The notes beneath the pieces are model-generated. The model searched no databases. It worked only from the letters and a program-made list of their open reading frames with translations, and was not told the DNA's origin. A DNA stretch of 58,568 nucleotides from Hofstenia miamia. Taxonomy: Eukaryota > Xenacoelomorpha > Acoela. Numbering within the stretch: the first letter of the stretch is position 1; each line of letters begins with the position of its first letter. The stretch is taken from positions 1,309,981-1,368,548 of the forward strand of contig SCFE01000041.1 of NCBI GenBank assembly GCA_004352715.1, given 5' to 3'. Position numbers and translations under genes: made by a program. Shown here in pieces: positions 41,442-52,422 of this stretch.

Positions 41442-41517
41442 NTAGGGTCGGGGGGCGGGCTCGAACCCGGGTCCTCGCGGTCCCAGTCTAGCCTTTTACC
41501 CCTTGGCCACTAGGGCA

Positions 41518-41575
<58 letters not shown>

Positions 41576-44500
41576 AGTGAAACAGAAATTGAACTCAAAT
41601 TTAAAAAAACTATTCTAATAACATTAAATATATATACCTTAACGCTAGAAGCCTTAATTCAAACAGAAATGATTTCTTAAAGTTGATTGCAAAAATTGGA
41701 AAAAATGCAATTACTTACAGAAACTTGGCTTAAGCCTGATATCGACCCTAACTTGTTTAATTCAGGCAGACAAATTTTTGAGGTTTTTTATAAGAATCAA
41801 ATAGGTAGAGGTGGTGGACTTATGATAATTGTGCCAAAATCTTTAAAACCAGTCCGTAAATCTGAATATGAAATTTCTCATGAAATATTTGAGTCGCTGT
41901 GGATAGAAATAAAATCAATAGAGAAATGTTCCCAAAAAGATTTGATAAACATAACTTTTAATATAAATAAAAATTATCTAGTCGAATATTTAAATTATAA
42001 AATATACGAAATATCTGAAATATGTAATGATTATAACTCTCTAATGTATTCGGTGACTTTAATATTAATTACTTTAACTCTTATGAACGAAATTCTATAA
42101 ATGAATTGTGTTCTACTTGTAACCTTCATTGTGTAAATACGGTTTGTCCAACTCGCATGAACAGTTTAATTGATTACTTTTTTACTAATTCTGAAATTTC
42201 TTTCAAATCTTTAATGTTTGAATCATTTAGTGATCATGCACTGTGTACATATATTAGTAACAAAACTACTAAAAGCAAGCAATTTAAAACCATAAATGCA
42301 AGAGACTATTTATCTTTACTCAGATGAAAAAATGGAAACGGCCCTAAAAACACCCCATTTAACTATATTTACTTATTAAATTCTGGACCTCAAATGGTTA
42401 ATTACATTGCAAAAGAAATCTACAAAGCATTAAACACTGTTGCCCCAATTAAGAAGCGACGGGTTAAGATTAAAACAATTAAATTTCCTCTTTCAAACAT
42501 CGACGATAATCACGTCCATAAACTAGTATCAATTAAACGAGAATTATTTGATCTTGCGAAATCCGAGGTGACAAAGACTAATTGGACCAATTACGAAACA
42601 TCAAGGAAAGTAATTAAGCAATTAAGAACAAAAAATTTAACTAAAGCTCGGCAAAAATTCTTTAACCAATTTAATTCTACTCTAGAAAAATGGCGATACA
42701 TTCATAAATTTATCGGAAAATCTAAAGGTCTTTCATCCGAAATAAATGAATTAAACATCAATAATACTACCGTTACAAACAAAACTCAAATACTAAATCA
42801 TTTAAATTCAACATTCAAAGAACTTGGAAATTTCAATTTCCCATCTTATAAGAAAAAACAAAATTCTGATAATCTCAAACAATCAAAACAATTTTTCTTT
42901 AGACTTACTACAATCAATGAATTAGAAAACATTGTTAAAAANNNNNNNNNNNCGTTACAGACAAAACTCAAATACTAAATCATTTAAATTCAACATTCAA
43001 AGAACTTGGATATTTCAATTTCCCATCTTATAAGAAAAAACAAAATTCTGATAATCTCAAACAATCAAAACAATTTTTCTTTAGACTTACTACAATCAAT
43101 GAATTAGAAAACATTGTTAAAAATCTTGATACCAACAAATCAACCGCTTCTTATAATCTCCCATTTTTTATTATTAAACGATTTTTTCCTATTTTTGGAG
43201 ACGAATTATTAGTCGCATTTACTCAATGTATTATTAATTGTGAATTTCCAGACATACTAAAAAAATCAGATGTAACTCCTATATATAAAAAGGTGACAAC
43301 TTAAACCTTTAGCAAAGTTTTTGAAAATCTATTGTATATTCAAATAAACGCATTCCTAAAATCTGAAAACATATTATCTCAAAACATATTATGGGATAAA
43401 CAATTTGGGTTTCGCAATTGCCATAGCATCCAAGACGCAATTCTATCTATTACTCAACAAATAAAGTCTAATATATCTCATAATAACTGCAGTCTTGTAG
43501 CATTACTAGATTTAAGTAAGGCATTCAATTCAATGAATTTCGATATCTTGCACGACAAGCTTATATATTATAATTTTGATGTTAACTCAATTAATTTAAT
43601 CATGAACTTCTTAAAAAATAGACAGCAGCGTGTAATATTAAACAGTAAAAGTGGGGTGCCCCAAGGTACTGTACTTGGCCCTATTTTATTTGCAATTTTT
43701 GTAAATGATATAATAAAACATGTTAAACACAGCGACATTTACCAATATGCCGACGACACATGCCTAGTAAGTACCGCAAAAAATGTTTTTGATGCTACAA
43801 AAAACCTTCAAACAGATATAGAAAAATTAAACAATTGTTTTACTAATAATCAACTGAAACTAAATNNNNNNNNNNNNNNNNNNNNNNNNNNNNNNNNNNN
43901 NNNNNNNNNNNNNNNNNNNNNNNNNNNNNNNNNNNNNNNNNNNNNNNNNNNNNNNNNNNNNNNNNNNNNNNNNNNNNNNNNNNNNNNNNNNNNNNNNNNN
44001 NNNNNNNNNNNNNNNNNNNNNNNNNNNNNNNNNNNNNNNNNNNNNNNNNNNNNNNNNNNNNNNNNNNNNNNNNNNNNNNNNNNNNNNNNNNNNNNNNNNN
44101 NNNNNNNNNNNNNNNNNNNNNNNNNNNNNNNNNNNNNNNNNNNNNNNNNNNNNNNNNNNNNNNNNNNNNNNNNNNNNNNNNNNNNNNNNNNNNNNNNNNN
44201 NNNNNNNNNNNNNNNNNNNNNNNNNNNNNNNNNNNNNNNNNNNTGGTGTATAAAAACTCTAAACTTTGCACAAAAGCATGACGAAGCATCAGTATATCGT
44301 AATAAATATAAAATATTATCTCCGTTCTATCAAATTCATATGCATATGCTATCTATCTTATTTAATTTCAAATCTCTACAAACATCTCTCCTTTTCCTTA
44401 ATGACTATATTAAATTGAATGAGCGATCGCAAAAATTTTTGTGTTTAGATAAAAATTATAATGGCTTTCATCACATATCAATTAAATTGTGGAATAATTT

Positions 44501-47500
44501 AGATTATGAAACGCGAATAGAAAAAAACTATAAAAAATTTAGAAAAAAATTAAAGCAGTCTCTCCTAATAAAACAATATACATTAGGACGGTAATACACT
44601 TCATGCATTCGAAACATACATCCAACATTGAGCACCTACACATTCACTCAAACATTGATTGTATTATATATTGTACATATTAATTTGTAGTTAATTATTT
44701 GTTTGTTTTAGGTTTTTGTTATGTGTTAGTTTGTAGATTTTTGTATACATATATTGCGCAACAAATTTGATCTGACTCTTGTTATTATTATTATTATTAT
44801 TGGTATTGGTATTGCCATTGTCTCCTATTTTGTATTTAATGATTTTGCAATTATTAGTTGATATAGGCGATATTGTCTAAATAATAAGCAAATGTAATTC
44901 CATTATTCTAGAATTTGGCGGAAATATCAAGCTTTCAACATTACTTGAATTTGTTGATGATGGAGGTAATGTAATTGTTGTTGGCGATTCTGATATTGGG
45001 GATGCGCTACGGGATTTTGCTGCCGAATGTGGGGTTGATTTTGATGAAGCTAAAACTGCTGTTATTGATCATATTAATTATGATATTTCAGATACAGGAA
45101 TGGTAATTTTTCTTTAAATTTATTTATATTACAAGCCTTTAGCATACAAAAATTGCGGCTGCTAGTGAACAAATCATTGATAACCATCGTATTGTGGGCA
45201 AACAATCAAAACCTCTGCTTTTCGAGGGTGTCGGGTATAAATATTTGCATTTCTTTTAATATTAAGCCATTTTAGAATGACATTGGATCCAGAAAATCCT
45301 CTCGTGAATTCTCTTGTTAAAGCTTCATCGGCGGCTTATAGCTTTTTCCCTGATGAAAAAATTATTGAAGTATTCCTAGTTATCTCATATTTCAGTAATT
45401 GTTTATTTAGTATCCTGCTGGAATCGGAAAGAAATTATCCTTAGTTACAGCATTGCAAGCCAGGAATAATGCACGTGTAATATTTTCGGGTTCATTAAAA
45501 ATGTTTTCTGATCGTTTTATGAGAAGTGCGGTTGAAACTAAGTCATCGAACATCAAGTAGTTTTAAAACCATTTTCTATTTACTCAATTTGTTTAGATCT
45601 GAAGTGAGTGGAAATCAAAAGTTTGTAGAATCTATAACAATGTGGGTGCTTAAGCAAAATGGTGTTCTCCGCATAGGAAATGTCACTCATAATATTAAAG
45701 GCCAAAAACAGTCACCGCCCTTCTATACAATTGGTGATCAAATTGTAAGTCTTTGTGTCAAGAAATCTTACATACATCATTATATTCGATAATAAAACGC
45801 TAGAAAAATCAGTTTTTATTTACTTACAACGTTCGTTATTATCTAATGCCTAGAAATATTTCCCTGCGAATTGTGTCGGGTAGGGAACATGTGAAATATA
45901 TCATTGATTTTCATTTGGTTTTAAATAGTAATATGAAAATATACAGTCGAATCTGGAAACAACATGTCTTTTCTGATGGCTACAAAATTGCATTTTATAG
46001 AGGTTCACTCTATGCCAATTAGTACTTTATGTAAGTCTAGTAATAGTTTATTTTGCAATTTGTAATATGCAATATAAGTTTTATGCAAAAAACATATTTA
46101 TAAATATAAACATATTTACAAAACTATACTATGTACAAAAAAAGATGAAAAAGAACACATATAAAATTATTAATTAAACAACATATGTAAAATATAATTT
46201 AAAAAAGGCTACGCGAAGCTGTTTCGCCATGTATTTAGACGCTTACTACTATCTAGAATTTTTTGATGTGAAAGTAGATTTTGTTTTAGCTTCTTTTTAA
46301 ATATATTTAGTGTTTTGGTATTTCTAATTTCATCAGGTAGTGAATTCCAGCTGTTTCATGTGACTACTAAGAAGGATTTAGTCCATGACAAGCGCTTAAT
46401 TTTGCTGTTATTTATGTGTTTATTTGCATACTTATTAATTATGGTGAAATTATTAAGAAAATCGAGCGAGTTGGTTAACTTGTAATTGTGTTTGTACTAA
46501 GTGACAAGACTGCAACCTGAATGCAATATTTTGGCGTCAGGATTTGTGTTTCTTGCAGTTTCTCTTCAATCATCTGTTTACTAATGTTAAATTGATTGTA
46601 ACTGATCAGTTAAATACCTAGTTCAAGCTATCATTTTCAGTTATACATAATCATTTCAGAAGTTTGCACGCATATACGAAATTGTTCATAGCTAAAACAT
46701 TCAACAGCTCTTTATTGGTTGTTATGTGCCTTATCTGCCACAAGTGGTGGATCCCCATCGCCATTTTCCTAATTTTATTATTATTATTATTATTACTATT
46801 ATAGGATATTTACATTATCCAGGAGATTACTTTTATCAGTATTTTTATATTTAGATATATTCAATAGAAATCGAAGAACTTGTAAATGGGAAATGGATTC
46901 CATTTGATGGCAAAGATGTTCAATTGGAATTTGTGCGAATTGATCCATTCATCAGAACGTATCTAAAGAAGCAAAGTACGTTTTTTCAATATTGCAATTT
47001 TTTAAACTGCTGACAGGCAGATTTTTTTAAACTAGCATTGATGGTTTTATTTTTTTGAACTCAACTTTCGAATTTTATTCTTTGGGCTTTAATCCATTTT
47101 CGATCATGCTGGATTCATGTATGCATTTGCGATTTGTAGTAAATATTTTTTTTAAATAGAAAAATTTTGCAAATGAGCAACTTACTTTTAGATGTACTCT
47201 TCGGCTTAACTTTTATAATACTATGCGTTTTAGATGAGAAATTTGTTGCTAAATTTAAATTACCTGATGTATATGGTGTTTTCCAATTCAAAGTAGACTA
47301 CAAACGGCTTGGTTACACTTACCTATTTTCAGCTACACAAGTAAGTATTTGTTTACTGTTGATGTAGTTATGTAATCCATTAAAGTATTTTAAGCACACT
47401 TCGTATGCTATGTCGAGAATATCATGTTTCCTTATTTTTTGAAAGACGTGTGCATGACTTCATTGAAATGTAAATAATATATGATTTATTACCCGTGCAT

Positions 47501-49888
47501 TAGTGGTGGGCTTCCATATCATTCTAGATTTGAGACATGCTAAAAGCTTTAGTAGGGCAAACCTTATGAGTATGTTTTTTCGAAAAATTCTAAATTTGCT
47601 TCTAAATATAGAATTTACCCTCTACCTTGTCAAGTTGCAGATATCCTTCATATGTTTGGTTCAAGCTTTTGATGCCATGATCAAACCTTCTATGGAATAT
47701 ATTGTTGAAATTATCTCCAATTAATTTCGAAGACGTTTATAAGTAAATTTAGATGTTACAGCTTTCCATTATAATAGATTTCCTTTAAAAAGAATACTTT
47801 ACTTTATTAAAATATTTTTGTGCATGTATGCTACGTTGCCTGGTAGGGGTTAAGTGGTATCTGAAAACTTGCTTATTTTAGAAAAATGGAAATGGACTGT
47901 GTAAACTGAAAAAGTTCCCAGTCCAGTCCATTGCTTGCAGGCCCAGTTCAGTACAACTAATCTATTTGGAAAATTTAGCTAGTCTTGAGATCATGTTTGA
48001 AAAATGAAATGAAGTCCATTTTATACAATTTTGCTCAAAATTTTTAATCCTCTTTTATAGAAAAAGGATTTTCATTTTATTGCAAAATTCCTTTTTAAAT
48101 GCTATTTACAGCATTACATTATTATTCTTTCGTGTATATCCATTACCTTACGCCAGAAGTGTTGAGTTTCAGTGTTTTAACTATGGCAAGAATGCGGAAA
48201 TGTAGATGATCACTAGTTTAAAACATCATTTGATATATTTTTCTTTGTAGAGCTATTAACAAATGTTGTTGACTGTCTCTTCTGAGGCGGGGTTTTTCTA
48301 TCTGCCACTGCTGTTCTCCCTTCAATTTGGATGCTGGAAACTAGTACGATCTTCTAGGTGAAAATTTTAAAAATAGGTAGCCCCTGTTCTAAGGAATACC
48401 AATATGACAAGATTTTCACATGAAATTTCATGCCAATCGTGATTGGCAAGGACAACTAAATATTATATTGGGTCCTCTGCTTCACTCGTCCTAAGGCCTC
48501 TATTACAATTGGCTTTTAAGCGAAACTGCACCACATCAGGTTATTCAAACGCAACTGTTCATACATGATCAAAACATGGACAATCCTAATATGTATACAT
48601 GTACAAATAAATCAAAAAAGTCAATGTGGAAAAAATTTTCAAATCGGTTAAATTTTAGATCCCTCAAAGGCGATGAAGTTTTGCTCTCAGAATTGCAGTA
48701 ATTCGGGAATCACTTGTTTGTTTTTCATTTTGCGTTATTTCCAGCACTTAAAAATTTAATCGACCAAATATCATTGATAAAATGTCTTAAGCATTTTCAG
48801 AAATTCATAAGTTATTGATGGCGTCACTATACTAAGATCAAGCTTGTCAAGTTAATTTTTTTGAATTTGAATGCATATATGCAAAAGGATACTTATTTTA
48901 TTAATTTTCGATGTTATAATGCAATTTCAACTTTTATTTCTTATTCTACATCTGCAGACATGTCGATGTACTTTTACACATTTGGCAGAGATGTATTATG
49001 ATCAAACGCTTGATTTTTGCTGTGCATTTGCCATGATTAGTGCTTTGATTTTATCAAAACTCTATCAATCTAGGAAAATTGCATAACTCAATAAAGAAAA
49101 AGCCATTTAAAATTCAACATTCTGGTAAAAGAGGTGTTAAGGGATTTCCCAAATGCAGTGATGACGTCATCAACGACTTAATGATTTCTTAAACTTCCAT
49201 AGCATTTTATTAATGAAAAATTTTTTCAATTAGAGCCATAAATGCAAAAGAACGCTAAAATATCATAAATTACATATTTGGTAATACCAAAATATTGTCA
49301 ATCCTAATGTATATACTATGTTTCGTATTTTGTACTGCATACGAATATTTAAAATTGATGATGTAGAACTAATTTTAAAATATCTCATACCTCTCAATTT
49401 TCATTAACAGTAATTTTGTATCTATCCATACATCTCAAATGTTTCAATTTAGCGCATGTATTTCACGAATTTGCAATTAGCCTTTGTCTAATTTTTCATT
49501 GTGTTGTTCCTCTCTCAAACTTGATTATTACTAATCTTGATTTTAATGTATGGTCTTCTAAGTTTTTTAAATCTGAATTACTTAACTTCTGTTTAAATTC
49601 AATCTCAAGGTATGGTATTGTCTCAAAATTTTCCGATTTTCACTTTGTTCTACAGATACTATATCAGTTATAAGCATGTTTTTTCCCTGTAAACAGTTTA
49701 AAGCATTATAATAATTATTAATATTAAATATTCATCTTTAGGTAACCGTTCGGCCACTAGAGCACACACAGTATGAGAGATTCATTCCATGCGCATATCC
49801 ATATTATGCAAGTGCCTTTTCGATGATGGTCGGATTCTTTCTCTTCAGTTTTGTTTTTTTGCACTACAAAGATCCAAAACGTGATTAA
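28202..49888 (+). CDS. DDOST: DDOST/OST48, oligosaccharyltransferase 48-kDa subunit (first exon not found)
   Basis: Subunit of the ER-membrane complex that transfers the dolichol-linked glycan to nascent proteins. Exons: 28202-28285, 28327-28437, 44912-45102, 45143-45234, 45276-45369, 45411-45556, 45597-45744, 46855-46975, 47234-47340, 49742-49888. All junctions are GT-AG and phase-consistent, giving ~413 residues of a ~440-456-residue family. Landmarks: [15 protein letters not shown] near the mature N-terminus, [58 protein letters not shown], and a final exon with a membrane helix around [12 protein letters not shown] and the short cytosolic tail HYKDPKRD. This is the usual type I layout with the soluble part in the lumen. 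The signal-peptide exon is missing upstream. One intron spans 28438-44911 and holds many repeats plus a 1000-N gap; five others are 40-41 bp. The link between exons 28327-28437 and 44912-45102 rests on matching phase and protein continuity. Confidence 0.93.
28438..30032. other. DDOST intron, no feature recognised
   Basis: AT-rich sequence following the 5' splice site of the giant intron. No protein, RNA gene or element end was recognised on either strand. Confidence 0.5.
30033..30815. mobile_element. hAT-like non-coding element, 783 bp, copy 1
   Basis: Begins CAGAGCTTTTAAGTC and ends TTTGAAAGCCCTG. The CAG...CTG ends and the imperfect inverted termini are in the style of hAT elements. Both ends are rich in TTCAAACTTTGAA-type palindromic motifs. 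The 8-bp flanks do not match cleanly, so no target duplication is shown. Homologous sequence, inverted, lies at 51496-52080, which proves it is a dispersed repeat. No transposase frame. Confidence 0.6.
30816..31394. other. DDOST intron, no feature recognised
   Basis: Noncoding AT-rich DNA between the hAT-like repeat and the exon-like open frame. Nothing recognised. Confidence 0.5.
31395..31564 (+). other. Exon-like open segment, family not recognised
   Basis: Flanked by TTCACTTAG on the left and GG|GTTAGT on the right, with an open plus-strand frame of 56 codons plus two bases and visibly higher GC than its surroundings. The peptide starts [13 protein letters not shown] and includes [20 protein letters not shown] and [19 protein letters not shown], a charged, probably helical composition not resembling a retroelement. 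I do not recognise it. It could be an exon of a gene nested in the DDOST intron, a fragment of a captured gene, or chance. No partner exon was found with confidence; a possible acceptor before 32280 is too weak to call. Confidence 0.4.
31650..34964. other. DDOST intron, no feature recognised
   Basis: Long noncoding, AT-rich stretch. A patch at 32210-32330 is richer in GC and has a good polypyrimidine-AG before 32281, but no supported exon. The stretch 34500-34830 has the look of a degraded minus-strand LINE tail, without recognisable protein. Confidence 0.45.
34965..35860 (+). mobile_element. CR1/Jockey-like non-LTR fragment, thumb to 3' end
   Basis: Two plus-strand frames joined by a frameshift near 35310. 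The first reads [20 protein letters not shown] and later [10 protein letters not shown] and WALKYLSKK, the usual segment after the RT palm. The second (35370-35684) carries [18 protein letters not shown] and [15 protein letters not shown], the standard LINE C-terminus. The 3' UTR ends in a short (ATCTT)n tail near 35840-35858. 5'-truncated, no active site, dead. It lies in the same orientation as DDOST. Confidence 0.8.
35957..36120 (+). repeat. ~68-bp tandem repeat, two and a half units
   Basis: The unit around CTTATTTGCATGGACTAACT followed by AGTTTACATGTATTATTTGC occurs at about 35957 and 36023, with a third decayed unit starting near 36090. Noncoding; possibly part of the neighbouring repeat. 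Confidence 0.7.
36199..37106 (+). repeat. 466-bp tandem duplication
   Basis: Bases 36199-36664 and 36665-37106 are two copies in tandem, the second ending at a 1000-N gap. They differ by several substitutions and small indels (for example a 3-base insertion at about 36957 and changes in the following 20 bases), more than expected for an overlap left by the assembler from one haplotype. No coding content. Confidence 0.8.
37107..38106. other. Assembly gap, 1000 N
   Basis: Exactly 1000 N, probably nominal length. It hides the endonuclease end of the R4/Dong-like element that enters it from the right. Confidence 0.95.
38107..39920 (-). mobile_element. R4/Dong-like retrotransposon with reverse transcriptase
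   Basis: Longest copy of this family, read on the minus strand. RT motifs in order: [30 protein letters not shown] (motif A), [17 protein letters not shown] (motif B), [10 protein letters not shown] (motif C with YMDD), YKYLGV. After a 209-N gap (38662-38870) follow [31 protein letters not shown] and a CCHC knuckle remnant, where a frameshift near 38200 breaks the frame. The sequence entering the 1000-N gap is [10 protein letters not shown], exactly where the plus-strand copy at 14577 begins, so the two overlap. A 33-bp tandem duplication at about 38304-38370 repeats [11 protein letters not shown]. The 5' truncation point abuts an (ATT)n tract at 39921. Inside the DDOST intron, opposite in orientation. 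Confidence 0.88.
39921..39954 (+). repeat. (ATT)n microsatellite at a retrotransposon junction
   Basis: About 11 ATT units directly adjoin the 5'-truncated end of the minus-strand R4/Dong-like element, equivalent to (TAA)n upstream of the element on its own strand. Confidence 0.85.
39955..40728. other. DDOST intron, no feature recognised
   Basis: AT-rich noncoding DNA between two retrotransposon fragments. Nothing recognised. Confidence 0.5.
40729..41403 (-). mobile_element. Degenerate non-LTR RT fragment
   Basis: Minus strand. The upstream piece reads [14 protein letters not shown], a decayed form of the FLYADDVTL active-site block, followed by a helix region with [14 protein letters not shown]. 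After several stops, the downstream frame has [20 protein letters not shown] and [17 protein letters not shown], typical of LINE C-termini. The catalytic Asp pair is damaged. The family differs from the CR1-like and R4/Dong-like elements nearby. Confidence 0.7.
41404..41441 (+). repeat. (CTA)n microsatellite
   Basis: About 12 CTA units ending at a single N. On the minus strand this is a (TAG)n tract directly downstream of the tRNA-like sequence, in the position of a SINE tail. Confidence 0.85.
41443..41518 (-). ncRNA. tRNA-derived sequence (SINE head or tRNA pseudogene)
   Basis: On the minus strand the 76 bases contain an A-box-like block TAGTGGCCAAGGGG and a B-box-like block GGGTTCGAGCCC in tRNA spacing, i.e. 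an internal RNA polymerase III promoter. The D-arm and T-arm can fold, but the first seven bases (GTGCCCT) do not pair with the last seven, so a functional tRNA is unlikely. The sequence is very GC-rich against an AT-rich background, preceded by (TAA)n and followed by (TAG)n. A tRNA-derived SINE with a microsatellite tail is my preferred reading. Confidence 0.6.
41519..41574 (+). repeat. (ATT)n microsatellite
   Basis: About 18 ATT units between the tRNA-derived sequence and the start of the next retrotransposon. Confidence 0.9.
41600..44801 (+). mobile_element. CR1/Jockey-like non-LTR retrotransposon, endonuclease plus RT, nearly full ORF2
   Basis: The most complete LINE of the window, in the same orientation as DDOST. 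The AP-endonuclease starts around [13 protein letters not shown] (41640), with [24 protein letters not shown] and, after a frameshift near 42060, [10 protein letters not shown] and [10 protein letters not shown] linker (42394-42940) follows. The RT has [39 protein letters not shown] (motif A), [13 protein letters not shown] (motif B) and [10 protein letters not shown] (motif C). After a 378-N gap (43866-44243) the C-terminus has [15 protein letters not shown] to a stop at 44592. The tail is CTGACTCTTG followed by (TTA)n at 44782-44801. An 11-N gap (42942-42952) has ~165 bp duplicated around it, an artefact. Frameshifts and a stop near 43304 make it inactive. Confidence 0.88.
46035..46600 (-). 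mobile_element. CR1/Jockey-like non-LTR 3' end in a DDOST intron
   Basis: Minus strand, in the 1.1-kb intron between exons 45597-45744 and 46855-46975. Translation gives [42 protein letters not shown] and LNTWRNSFA before a stop at about 46211. An AT-rich 3' UTR follows, ending near GCAAAATAAACTATTACTAG. Short dead fragment. Confidence 0.75.
47341..49741. other. Last DDOST intron, no further feature recognised
   Basis: 2.4-kb intron between the exon ending at the STQ-like TYLFSATQ and the final exon. AT-rich; no element with recognisable protein or termini was seen on either strand. Confidence 0.55.
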
Positions 49889-51334
49889 ATTTGTTTAGGA
49901 TGTAAATTTTTAAGTTTAGTACAATAACCATATTGCAATGTGCAAATATTGAACGTTTGGTTTTTGAACAAGCTTGCAATTGGTTTTAGTTTGTGTTTAT
50001 TCCACTTCAAAATATAGGTTTATACAGTAAAACAGATGTTTCTTTGTTATTTTTACTGGGGTATAATGTATTTAAGTAAAATAAAAACGTCTATACAACA
50101 ACTTCATATTTAATCTGATTTGTAATGTAAGTAATATATGATCACATAAAGAATGAAAACACTTAATCTTAAAGGGAAGCCTAAGCCATTAATAATTTTA
50201 TGGGAATGAGTACATTCAGTAGCGCGTTTGGGATTTTAAAACCGGGGGTTGGGCAAACCAAAATATTAAAAAAAAGTTTTTTGAACAAAAGTAAAGGGGG
50301 GGTGGGGTGATACACAGTCAAGATTGTGTGGCAAAGTTAATTACATAATTGCTCGGCACACAAATCCACTATTAATTTGAACGTGTATCATCCCTTCAAA
50401 TTTGTCGGCCAACCTGATTTCAGCGATCTAATCGATTTTGATTTTTCTCGTCAAACAAATGTGTCGGTAATTAAGCTTGGCAGAGTATCACCCCCTTCAA
50501 ACAAGTGTGCCACACTTTCTCTCGCTATCGCGCAGTTAATAAAATCAATTTACCATATTTTTTCGTAAAGCAGTGGGTAAAACTCCCGGTGCATTGTACA
50601 CATGTTGACAAAACATGGGTGCATTTATTGAATTTTATAAATAGTTCCTTTTTTGTGCAAAGCTCCTCTTTTAAAAATAGGAACATGTGTATGTGTTTTA
50701 AAGGCATAATAATAGTTTTATTTCTAGATTTAATTGTATTGTTTATTCTGTAATTTATGTCACTAGAATTGTCTAAAAATCATTCACATAATACATTTAT
50801 AAATGTTTCAACTAATTAGCACTAATATAGGAAATTAAGGAAAAAATTTTAAATATGAACATTACAATTTTTTTACATACTACATAACAAACAAAAGCAA
50901 TTCTATTTGCCAATTATTGATTTTAACTAATGGTAGGGCATTTAATGTCACAAAATGTGCCGCCTATGGTGAAAAAAGCTTTAGGTGGCAACAATTTGCT
51001 GTTTTGACATACTATCATGGTCAAAATAGCTCATGTAAATTCACGAAAAATAAAAATTAACAGACTTCTGTATTTCTGATTTTTATGTAATAGAGAATTT
51101 AATAAAACAGTAACCTAATGCAGCGCAGCTAAACGGTAACAAATTGGATTTGCTAGTACTTGCAATCAATATTTTTGTAAGTGACCGAATATCTTTTACT
51201 ATGACTGTACAATTACGCATCGCCCTAACTTCTGTTATTTACAAGAATTAAATCAATGAATATTCATTCTGAAATAATATGTATATAGTTCTCGTAGTAA
51301 TATAAGTATAGATACATGCGTATTTATAACTATG
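49889..51334. other. DDOST 3' flank, no gene recognised
   Basis: A poly(A) signal AATAAA lies at 50080-50085, about 190 bp after the DDOST stop. Beyond that, 50230-50560 has G-rich and GTATCA(T/C)CCC-containing sequence that looks like two degraded repeat units. Nothing codes for a recognisable protein. Confidence 0.5.
50080..50085 (+). terminator. Probable DDOST poly(A) signal
   Basis: Canonical AATAAA about 190 bp downstream of the DDOST stop codon, followed by T/A-rich sequence. It is the first canonical hexamer after the stop that I found. Confidence 0.5.
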
Positions 51335-51495
51335 TTCAATGGAGTGGAACAAAGAGCGAGAAGGCCACCAATTGGGAGAAGCATCGCGAGGAATGGACTT
51401 GAACAAAGGACGTTTCACTTCAGCTGTGGAATTAAAGGGAACATTGTGGAAGAGGGAGGAATTAGCATTGCGGAGGCGCAGACACATTTTAAGAA
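51335..51495 (-). mobile_element. Short RT C-terminal fragment of a non-LTR retrotransposon
   Basis: Matches the segment at about 26852-27020 on the minus strand: LRLRNANSSLFHNVPFNST and PNWWPSRSLFHSIE. Truncated at 51495, where the hAT-like repeat begins. Confidence 0.75.
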
Positions 51496-52080
51496 CAGGG
51501 CTTTTAAAGTTTGAAGGAAATAAAGTTTGAAATTTGAATACCTTTCAAAGTTTTATTTAAAAATTTCAATAATATGAAGTTCAGTTTGATTTGAAATTTG
51601 ATTTCGTTTGATATTTTTAGAAATAATTCTTACAAAAAATGCATATTTATTAGACTAAAGTGTAATTAAATATACATATAGTAATGAGGTATGCTAAGAA
51701 CCACAATGCACATTTTACCTATATTTATGCAGCAATATGCAGATATATAGTAAAACACAAACTAATCATAAATAGTACATTGTTTATGTATAAATAAAAT
51801 ATTACTATTGTACTTATTGCATAGACATAATTTGTAGTAAATGATCCTTGAATTTTGAAAATGTTAAAATTGCTTATTAAATTATTCCAAGTACATCAAG
51901 AAAACAGAGCAACATACGTGTGATCATGATAGTCACATTCACAAAGGTTGTTAGATTTATTATCAAACATGTTAAAGGAAGGAGGCCCAGACTTTTCTTA
52001 AATATATGAACTTAATAATTATTAATGCCTGTCGAACGTCTTCATTTTCAATGTTAACAATAATTGTAAGTAGTAATAAA
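51496..52080. mobile_element. hAT-like non-coding element, copy 2 (inverted relative to copy 1)
   Basis: Begins CAGGGCTTTTAAAGTTTG and is homologous, in inverted orientation, to 30033-30815 (for example the TCTAATAAATATGCATTT... block, reverse complement around 51640-51665). Homology fades near 52080, before the far terminus, so this copy is truncated or more decayed. It is inserted exactly at the edge of the RT fragment 51335-51495. Confidence 0.6.
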
Positions 52081-52422
52081 ACTCGCGGTTACATATATGC
52101 AGTTTTCTAAAAATGATCATTTTTTAATAACTTTTTACACTTTTCTATAAAAATTTATTAATCAACGTTTAGTAACAAACATCAAATAATGAACACATAA
52201 GTACAAATGAGTTTCAAAAAAGCGCATGTTAAAACCAATATCAAGAAGCTTTGTTTTCTACAGGAATATATGAGGCAACTTCCAATTCATCAGTTAATTC
52301 CACAATGCCAACATTAAAACGATCTTAAACTTGATTTAAAATCACAGCATCTTCAGGCTAGAAACGAATGTGATTGGCAATCATTTACTACAATAACTAC
52401 CGACATATGCAACCCCTTTTTA

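Noticed and set aside
41443-41518. Functional tRNA gene
   Set aside because: The acceptor stem halves do not pair, although A and B boxes are present.
47167-47367. Single-exon 66-residue plus-strand frame
   Set aside because: Its informative part is DDOST exon 47234-47340; the upstream ATG lies in the intron and the downstream end is past the splice donor.
50230-50560. G-rich stretch with repeated GTATCA-type motifs
   Set aside because: Suggests two degraded repeat units, but the alignment by eye is too weak to define an element.
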